DNA from: Candidatus Sumerlaeota bacterium
GTDB taxonomy: Bacteria > Sumerlaeota > Sumerlaeia > JADFCT01
DNA: 13,568 bases
Direction: 5' to 3'
Assembly (NCBI GenBank): GCA_017161665.1
Contig: JADFCT010000051.1
Coordinates: 1-13,568 of the forward strand
Of this stretch, positions 5,458 to 10,790 are shown one piece after another (the stretch's first letter is position 1; every line of letters starts with the position of its first letter). Below the pieces are notes generated by a model. It ran no database searches and was not told the origin of the DNA. It saw only the letters and a list, made by a program, of their open reading frames with translations. The position numbers and the translations under genes were made by a program.

Positions 5458-6876
5458 TCAAAGGTCACCCCAAGCCGGTGACAGATTATAGGCCGACCGT
5501 GTTAATGGGTACTGCCTTTTGCCGTTCGCTTTCATGACCCAAATTTGCTTGACGCCGGTCTTTTCGGATGTAAAGACGATGCGTGAGCCGTCGGGTGACC
5601 AAGAGGGGTCTTGATTGCCCTCGCTGCCGCTGACGTGGCCCGCCGAGTTGGTCAGCATCTGGAAGCCCTCGCCGTCGGCGGCGTTGACCACTGCGATTTC
5701 AAATCGTCCGCGATACCGGCAGGAAAAGGCGATTTTTCGTCCGTCGGGCGACCAGACGCCGCCATCATTGTAGTTGTATCCGGTTCCCATCTGGGTCAGA
5801 CGTCTCATGCCCCAGCCGTCCTTGTCCATGATGTACAGTTGCTGACCGTATCCGCGGTTCGAAGTGAACACAATCTGTCGTCCGTCGGGCGACCAGTTCG
5901 GGGAACTGTCCACGGCCGACGTCCGGGTCAGGCGTTGTTTGTTTTCGCCCCGCCGGTCCATGGTGTAGATTTCGGAATTGCCGTCCATGGCCAGCGTCAG
6001 GACCACGCGTTGATTTTTCTGTGACCAGTGGGGGGAGATGTTCAATTGTGGCTGGCCCGAGATCAGCCAGGGAGCGCCGCCTCGGATTTGGACGCCGTAC
6101 AGATCGGGGTTATTGCGTCGCCAGCTGGTATAGTAGATTTCGGTGCCGTTCATCCCCCAGGCGGGCGCGGCGACGGTGGTGTTTTCATTGGTGAGTTTGC
6201 GCACGTCGCCACCGTCGGCATACATCAGATGAATTTCTTTTTTCCAACTCTTGCTGCCCTGCCCGCCCACATAGGCGATTTGTGTCAGGGCCAATCCATC
6301 TTTGAAGGTGACTTTTTTGATGACATCGTTGGCGATGTAGCGGGCCAGATGGCGGGGGGATTTGTTTGAGAAATTTTTGTATTCAGAGCGATAAACCAGT
6401 GATTCTTTATCCGTCTCATGGAGTTCCACCGTGGTCCGGATCTGGTCCCCGGTCAGTGAGGTTCGGCCGATGAGAAGGAGTTGCATTCCCATGGCCCGCC
6501 AGGCGGCGAAATTGATCTTACCGGTCGGTCGCTCCTGGGCCCGCAGTCGTTCGATGTTCGCCTGACTGGTGGGGGTGGCGAATTCGCTCAATAGCGTCAG
6601 ATTCAGGTAAATGCCCTCAATAATCGTCTTGGTATCCGGCAGGGGCGCGCCGGGCGTCAGGGGCTCGAAGGAAGGGATCGCGATTTTGAACTCAAAGTCA
6701 TCCGGGCTGCGCGGATCAATGACCAGGGTTCCGTCGGCCCGTTGTCCCACTTGGGCGGATGCGAATCCGGGTGTGAGGCACAGCGCGCAGCAGAGCAACA
6801 GTTTTAGCCATGCGAATGATGGAATGTGTGGTGATTGGGCGCGAGGCAGGGAAAAGAATGGGCTCCTATTGATCAT
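5458..6876 (-). CDS. tolB: Tol-Pal system periplasmic protein TolB
   Basis: This 472-residue protein, slightly longer than the usual 420-450, has a Sec signal peptide with a hydrophobic core around residues 22-37 and a likely cleavage after FASA (residue 41). The N-terminal TolB domain (about 45-190) includes INFAAWRAMGMQLLLIGR, like the family's INFDDWRAIGAD. The rest is a beta-propeller with WSPDG repeats at 328-332, 375-379 and 426-430 and degenerate copies earlier. TolB shuttles between Pal and TolA in the periplasm. The ATG at 6876 is preferred because AAGGTG lies six bases upstream; a TTG at 6906 gives an unneeded ten-residue extension. The N-region before the hydrophobic core is long (about 20 residues). 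No tolQ, tolR or tolA is visible: the region upstream ends at a terminator, so those genes must be elsewhere or absent. Confidence 0.93.
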   Translation of the reverse strand: MINRSPFFSLPRAQSPHIPSFAWLKLLLCCALCLTPGFASAQVGQRADGTLVIDPRSPDDFEFKIAIPSFEPLTPGAPLPDTKTIIEGIYLNLTLLSEFATPTSQANIERLRAQERPTGKINFAAWRAMGMQLLLIGRTSLTGDQIRTTVELHETDKESLVYRSEYKNFSNKSPRHLARYIANDVIKKVTFKDGLALTQIAYVGGQGSKSWKKEIHLMYADGGDVRKLTNENTTVAAPAWGMNGTEIYYTSWRRNNPDLYGVQIRGGAPWLISGQPQLNISPHWSQKNQRVVLTLAMDGNSEIYTMDRRGENKQRLTRTSAVDSSPNWSPDGRQIVFTSNRGYGQQLYIMDKDGWGMRRLTQMGTGYNYNDGGVWSPDGRKIAFSCRYRGRFEIAVVNAADGEGFQMLTNSAGHVSGSEGNQDPSWSPDGSRIVFTSEKTGVKQIWVMKANGKRQYPLTRSAYNLSPAWGDL

Positions 6877-6882
6877 CGGGGT

Positions 6883-6888
6883 CACCTT
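6883..6888 (-). promoter_or_regulatory. Ribosome binding site deciding the tolB start
   Basis: AAGGTG on the minus strand ends six bases before the ATG at 6876. It supports that start over the upstream TTG at 6906. Confidence 0.55.
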
Positions 6889-7001
6889 GGAACAGGAAAT
6901 GGGCAAGCGTTTATCCGGTCATTGCCGAGTCTCACGCTTCAGAGAACAGGGACAGGTGGCGCTATGATATTTTGCGGCAGACTTCAACCGTCACGGGCCC
7001 C

Positions 7002-7029
7002 ATCTTATCGGGAGCGCGCGGGAAATCAA
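7002..7029 (-). promoter_or_regulatory. Candidate promoter of the tolB gene series
   Basis: The minus strand shows TTGATT, a 16-base spacer, then TAAGAT, each matching the sigma-70 consensus in four of six positions. It lies between the terminator of the upstream gene and tolB, leaving a leader of roughly 120 bases. I see no other strong structure in that leader (6877-7001). Confidence 0.35.
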
Positions 7030-7053
7030 TGTTTTTTTCTACTGATCACCAAG

Positions 7054-7097
7054 AAAAAACCTTCGGGCCTGAAAGATCTTTCAGGCCCGAAGGTTTT
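7054..7097 (-). terminator. Rho-independent terminator after the DUF6655-like lipoprotein gene
   Basis: Bases 7056-7097 form a perfect 42-bp palindrome (21-bp arms, centre GATC, GC core CCTTCGGGCCTG). On the minus strand it is followed directly by a run of six T residues (GGTTTTTTC), as expected for an intrinsic terminator. It lies 30 bp past the lipoprotein stop. The flanking A/T runs on both sides mean it could also terminate transcription arriving on the plus strand. Confidence 0.9.
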
Positions 7098-7127
7098 GAG
7101 AGACAATTGTGTGTCGCTCGGGGCCGG

Positions 7128-7784
7128 CTATAAACCCAAATCCATCTTGTCGATGGCGCTTTGTTCCGGGAGTTCTTCTACCTCCGGTTTGTCATTTTCC
7201 GTCAGAAGTTCCGGTATGTCGGTGGAAATAAAGGGAATGGAAAAGACGGACCAGTAGGCGTGATAGGCCTTGCCGTAGGCGCTGGGGTGATTGAGGACCA
7301 GCGAGCCACTGGTGGCCTCCACGGCGTGGAGCGCGAAGCGGGCCCGGGCCTCCTGGATTTCTTTTTTGAATAGCGCCAGCTCCGGTGTCTTGAACGCGCC
7401 AAAGGGTGGGAGGGGGATTTCAATGGACGGAATGCCGAGCAGATAACTGCTTAGATCCGTTCCCAACGCGGCCACCCGCGGTTCCAGGATCACGGACGCC
7501 TCGGGACGTTCGGATACAAGGCGGGCTCCCGCGACGCCCAGACGGGCATTCATCGAACTGATGACATATTGTTTGTCCACCGATTCCACCTTTGAAGAAT
7601 CGAGATAGACGCCCTGGTCGGCGAAATGGCTCCATGAGACTTCCCGTGTCGCCCGGTCCGTAGCGGTTGTCAGGAGCAACTGTTCCGTCGCCGTGCGGGA
7701 TGTGTTGGACGTCGTGTGCTTGGCGCACGCGGCCAGCGACAGCGCTACCAGGGCGCTGGCGCTCCATTTTACGAACGAATGCAT
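7128..7784 (-). CDS. Putative lipoprotein, DUF6655-like
   Basis: This 218-residue protein starts with a lipoprotein signal peptide (Lys6, hydrophobic stretch, lipobox LAAC with Cys20). After the anchor comes NTSRTATEQLLLTTATDRA (about 27-45), which resembles the conserved opening of the DUF6655 family as I recall it. YVISSMNARL (73-82) and the Gly/Pro-rich segment LLGIPSIEIPLPPFGAF (about 115-131) follow. The family has no established function. The gene lies 20 bp after the ABC exporter and ends at a strong terminator, so the two form a two-gene operon. This suggests, without proving, a periplasmic or outer-membrane accessory role in what the exporter moves. The ATG at 7784 follows GGGGAGG by about 11 bases, a long but usable spacing. 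The C-terminus is acidic. I am confident of the gene, moderately so of the family. Confidence 0.8.
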   Translation of the reverse strand: MHSFVKWSASALVALSLAACAKHTTSNTSRTATEQLLLTTATDRATREVSWSHFADQGVYLDSSKVESVDKQYVISSMNARLGVAGARLVSERPEASVILEPRVAALGTDLSSYLLGIPSIEIPLPPFGAFKTPELALFKKEIQEARARFALHAVEATSGSLVLNHPSAYGKAYHAYWSVFSIPFISTDIPELLTENDKPEVEELPEQSAIDKMDLGL

Positions 7785-7804
7785 GGTGTGCTAAACCTCC
7801 CCTT

Positions 7805-9694
7805 TCAAATTTGTCCGTGTTGATACAGTTCGCAATACAGTCCCCCGGCATTGATGAGTTCGTCGTGTCGGCCTGATTCGACGATACGTCCCCGATCCAT
7901 TACCAGAATACAGTCGGCGTTTCGGATCGTGGAAAGGCGATGGGCAATAACGATGGCCGTTCGATTTTTGAGCAAATTGTCGATCGCCGCCTGGACGAAC
8001 CGTTGGGACTCCTCATCCAGCGCCGAGGTCGCTTCGTCGAAAATCAGAACCTGGGGGTCGCGATAGATGGCCCGCGCGATGGCGAGCCGCTGACGCTGTC
8101 CGCCGGACAGGCGCGCGCCCGCTTGACCGATGACGGTTTGATAGCCCAGGCCGCCTTCCAAGTCCATGATAAAATCATGAGCGTACGCCGAATGGGCCGC
8201 GCTCTCCACGCGGGCGGGATCAATGGGTTGTGTTTCACCATAGGCGATATTGCGTTCGACCGTATCATTGAACAGAATCGTTTCCTGTGTCACCACGCCG
8301 AAGCAGCGGCGCAGGTCGCCCAGGCGATATTCCCGAGCCGAGACGCCGTCAATCAGGTAGTCTCCATCGCTGGGATCAAAGAGTCGAGGTAACAGGTTGG
8401 CCAGGGAGCTTTTCCCGGCGCCGCTCTTGCCCACGATGGCGATGACCTTGCCCAGGGGGAGTGTGATGTTTATGTTCTGCAACACCGGTTCTTCATCATA
8501 TTGAAACGAGACATTTTGGAATGTCAGTTCCCGTTCGATGCGTTCCAAGGGTTTCCCGTTGGGCGGATCGACCACGTCGCTGCGGAAATCGAAGACTTCC
8601 TTGATGCGTTCGGCCGCCACCAGCCCGCCCTGCCAGAACACATTGATCTTGGTCAGTTTTCGAATGGGCGTATAAAAGAGCGTCAAGGCCGCCAGGTACG
8701 TGATGAAATCACTGCCGCGCATGGTGGTCGCGCCATCGACCACTTTCCCGCCACCATAGACGAGGATGACGGCGGCGCCCATGACCCCCAGGACTTCCAT
8801 GATGGGTGACTGCGCGAAATTGGCGGCTCGTTGTTTGACGAAGTAGCCGAACAGTTTTTGATTTTTTTTGCGATAGCGGTTTACCTCAAAATCCACGGAG
8901 TCATAGACCTTGACGAGTCGATAATTGCGCAGCGCCTCTTCGGCAAAGGAAAAGAGGTTGTCCGTCTGTTTCTGGGATTTGCGGGTCAGGCGCCGGAGTT
9001 TTTTCGAAAAATAGGCGATGGGGATGGCGGCAATGGGAATGACGACGATCGCCATGAGTGTCAGCTTGGGATTGGATATGAACAGAAAAATACCCAGACT
9101 GAGAATGATGAGCGGCTGCTGGATGGCATCGCGAATGACAATGTCGAACACTTTGCGCAGGGCCTTGACGTCCGTGTTGAGCCGCGATTCCAGAAAGCCT
9201 GTGGTCCGGGCGTTGAAGAAGGCGGCGTCCTGATACATGATGTGCTCGAACAAGTCTTCCTGGAGTCGCAGGCTGACAGCATATAAGGAATAGGAAAGGT
9301 TGTATTTGGAAAAGTATTCGCTGAGGGATTTGATCGTGGTGAAGACAACCAGCACAATGGCGAGCACAAGGAGCGTCTGGTGTTTGTTGGCGATGGCGTA
9401 GGTATAATACTGCAGTTCATATTCACGCCATAGGGCCCGGTAGGGTTCGGTCGCTTCCATCCACCATTTTTCAATGGGCAAGGCGTTTTGGTTCGCCTCG
9501 GCGTCTTTTTTCGCCAGGTTCGCTTTGTATTGCTCGATGCTGAAATCCACTTCCCCGAAGATGATTTCCAGCATGGGCTTGGCGGCGACGAGATTGCCGG
9601 ACGTGAAGACGCCGACGGAGACCATGAGCAGGGCGGCGACGATCAGCCGAGTGATATGGGGGCGGAAATAGTGGAGAAATTCTTTAAAGACCAT
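7805..9694 (-). CDS. MsbA-like ABC exporter (fused membrane and ATPase domains)
   Basis: This 629-residue half-transporter should dimerise in the inner membrane and flip or export a lipid-like substrate, as MsbA does for lipid A precursors; the real substrate is unknown. The six-helix membrane domain covers about residues 10-345. The ATPase domain shows Walker A GKSGAGKS (422-429), the Q-loop glutamine (470, in VVTQETILF), the signature LSGGQ (529-533), Walker B LIFDE (550-554) and the switch histidine (585, IAHRLS), all intact. A charged insertion of about 68 residues (38-105) lies between the first two helices, longer than the corresponding loop in MsbA. The ATG at 9694 is used because the protein then begins MVFKEFLHYFRPH, a natural cytoplasmic start, though its ribosome binding site is weak; a TTG at 9796 gives an unconvincing 34-residue extension. 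A DUF6655-like lipoprotein follows after 20 bp. Confidence 0.9.
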   Translation of the reverse strand: MVFKEFLHYFRPHITRLIVAALLMVSVGVFTSGNLVAAKPMLEIIFGEVDFSIEQYKANLAKKDAEANQNALPIEKWWMEATEPYRALWREYELQYYTYAIANKHQTLLVLAIVLVVFTTIKSLSEYFSKYNLSYSLYAVSLRLQEDLFEHIMYQDAAFFNARTTGFLESRLNTDVKALRKVFDIVIRDAIQQPLIILSLGIFLFISNPKLTLMAIVVIPIAAIPIAYFSKKLRRLTRKSQKQTDNLFSFAEEALRNYRLVKVYDSVDFEVNRYRKKNQKLFGYFVKQRAANFAQSPIMEVLGVMGAAVILVYGGGKVVDGATTMRGSDFITYLAALTLFYTPIRKLTKINVFWQGGLVAAERIKEVFDFRSDVVDPPNGKPLERIERELTFQNVSFQYDEEPVLQNINITLPLGKVIAIVGKSGAGKSSLANLLPRLFDPSDGDYLIDGVSAREYRLGDLRRCFGVVTQETILFNDTVERNIAYGETQPIDPARVESAAHSAYAHDFIMDLEGGLGYQTVIGQAGARLSGGQRQRLAIARAIYRDPQVLIFDEATSALDEESQRFVQAAIDNLLKNRTAIVIAHRLSTIRNADCILVMDRGRIVESGRHDELINAGGLYCELYQHGQI

Positions 9695-10030
9695 CAGTCT
9701 GTTCAATTCGTTTTGACGAGATAATCTCGCGCCGCTGTCAACTGGCCGCGCGTAAGACAAAGGCGGAACTGTAACAAAATCCCGACGCCGGCCCAACGAT
9801 TATTTGTGGCGTGGTGGGCCGGGGGGGAAGGCCGCGCATTGATGAGCCCCTTTTTGAAAGCCTCTCGCCGTTTTGTGTTCAAATTCATGGATTGCATTTT
9901 CCCATTGATTCAGGGACGATGACCCGACTCGTTGCGCCGCCGATGGGACCATGGGCGGGCGGTGAGGATTTGACTCGACGGATCGATGACCTTTGCGTCG
10001 GGCGCACTCTATATGGAAAAGGAAACTGGA
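9695..10030. other. Divergent intergenic region between the ABC exporter and the DUF1080 lipoprotein
   Basis: These 336 bases separate two divergently transcribed genes and must hold both promoters. No convincing one is visible: there is a perfect TTGACA on the minus strand (9736-9741) and a TTGACT on the plus strand (9970-9975), but neither has a good -10 box at the right distance. A 13-bp inverted repeat, CGAGAT-A-ATCTCG (9717-9729), lies 22 bp ahead of the exporter start and could be a small operator. Short frames exist but none resembles a protein. Confidence 0.5.
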
Positions 10031-10624
10031 ATGAAACGACAGTTGGTTCGTATTCTCGTATTGGCTTGTGTGGCGCCGATGTTATTGACAGCGTGCGCGA
10101 CGACTTCCAATCGCGTGGCGTTGTACAATGGAAAAAATCTGGATGGCTGGTCGGTTTTGAACTGTGACGCGGTCGTGGACCAGGGGGATATTCTGCTCCA
10201 GGGTGGCAATGGGTTGGTGCAGAGCGTGGAGCAGTATTCCGATTTTATCCTGGAATTTGACTGGAAGGCCCTGGCTGAAGACAACTGGGACAGTGGCGTG
10301 TATTTCCGCTATACGGACGTTCCCGATGGCCGTCCCTGGCCGGCGCGCTATCAGGTCAATCTGCTCAAGGGGCAGGAAGGCAACGTGGGGTCCATCCCGG
10401 AGGCCAAGAGTGAAGGGATGACCAAACCCGGCGAATGGAACACCTTTATTCTGACGGTTCAAGGGGATCAGTTGTCGCTGGACATCAATGGGGCGCCGGC
10501 CTGGTCGGCGAGCGGTCTGGGAGAATCGAAACCCGGATACATCGCGCTTCAGGCCGAAGTCCCCAAAGGCGGGGCGTTCCGCTTTCGCAATATCTATCTG
10601 ACCGACTTGTCCAAGGCGGAATAG
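10031..10624 (+). CDS. DUF1080-type (3-keto-disaccharide hydrolase-like) lipoprotein
   Basis: This 197-residue protein has a lipoprotein signal peptide (MKRQLVRI, then a hydrophobic stretch, lipobox LLTAC with Cys22). A single DUF1080-type concanavalin-like beta-sandwich follows, recognised from LYNGKNLDGWSV (31-42), DFILEFDWK, DNWDSGVYFRY, RPWPARYQVNL and the closing GYIALQAEVPKGGAFRFRNI. Some members of this family act on 3-keto-glycosides and others are only carbohydrate-binding, so hydrolase activity is not established here. Predicted site: lipid-anchored in the periplasm or on the cell surface. The ATG at 10031 follows AAGGA by about seven bases and gives a clean signal peptide; the earlier ATG at 9986 only adds residues before it. 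The gene stands alone, 166 bp before the large secreted protein. Confidence 0.88.
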   Translation: MKRQLVRILVLACVAPMLLTACATTSNRVALYNGKNLDGWSVLNCDAVVDQGDILLQGGNGLVQSVEQYSDFILEFDWKALAEDNWDSGVYFRYTDVPDGRPWPARYQVNLLKGQEGNVGSIPEAKSEGMTKPGEWNTFILTVQGDQLSLDINGAPAWSASGLGESKPGYIALQAEVPKGGAFRFRNIYLTDLSKAE

Positions 10625-10695
10625 TCTTTCCGCTTTTCATGGATGGATCGACCGTCGCATTAGGTTTTTTGTCGTCAGCGACGAGCATTTAAGGG

Positions 10696-10725
10696 TTGCA
10701 ATTGTGGTCTTATCACGTGTAAATA
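10696..10725 (+). promoter_or_regulatory. Weak candidate promoter for the lamin-tail protein gene
   Basis: TTGCAA, an 18-base spacer and TAAATA lie in the 166-bp gap, about 65 bases before the start codon. Matches to the consensus are partial. No convincing terminator for the preceding gene was found in 10625-10790, so read-through from it is also possible. Confidence 0.2.
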
Positions 10726-10776
10726 CGTCTATTGTCGTATGCAGGGACTTGTGCGACACGGTCTTTCTATTATTTT

Positions 10777-10785
10777 AAAGGAGGG
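10777..10785 (+). promoter_or_regulatory. Strong ribosome binding site of the lamin-tail protein gene
   Basis: AAAGGAGGG, nearly a full anti-16S match, ends five bases before the ATG at 10791. It is the best ribosome binding site in the window and suggests high translation. Confidence 0.85.
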
Positions 10786-10790
10786 ATTTT

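Noticed and set aside
9703..9897. A 64-codon minus-strand frame upstream of the ABC exporter
   Set aside because: It has no family resemblance and no good ribosome binding site, and it nearly abuts the exporter start. It more likely reflects leader sequence.
10653..10684. Short inverted repeats with a T-run after the DUF1080 gene as a possible terminator
   Set aside because: The T-run lies before or inside the arms rather than after a stem on the transcribed strand, so it does not fit an intrinsic terminator.
10768..10773. TATTAT as a -10 box for the lamin-tail protein gene
   Set aside because: Transcription would start inside the ribosome binding site, which would destroy it, and no matching -35 box is present.
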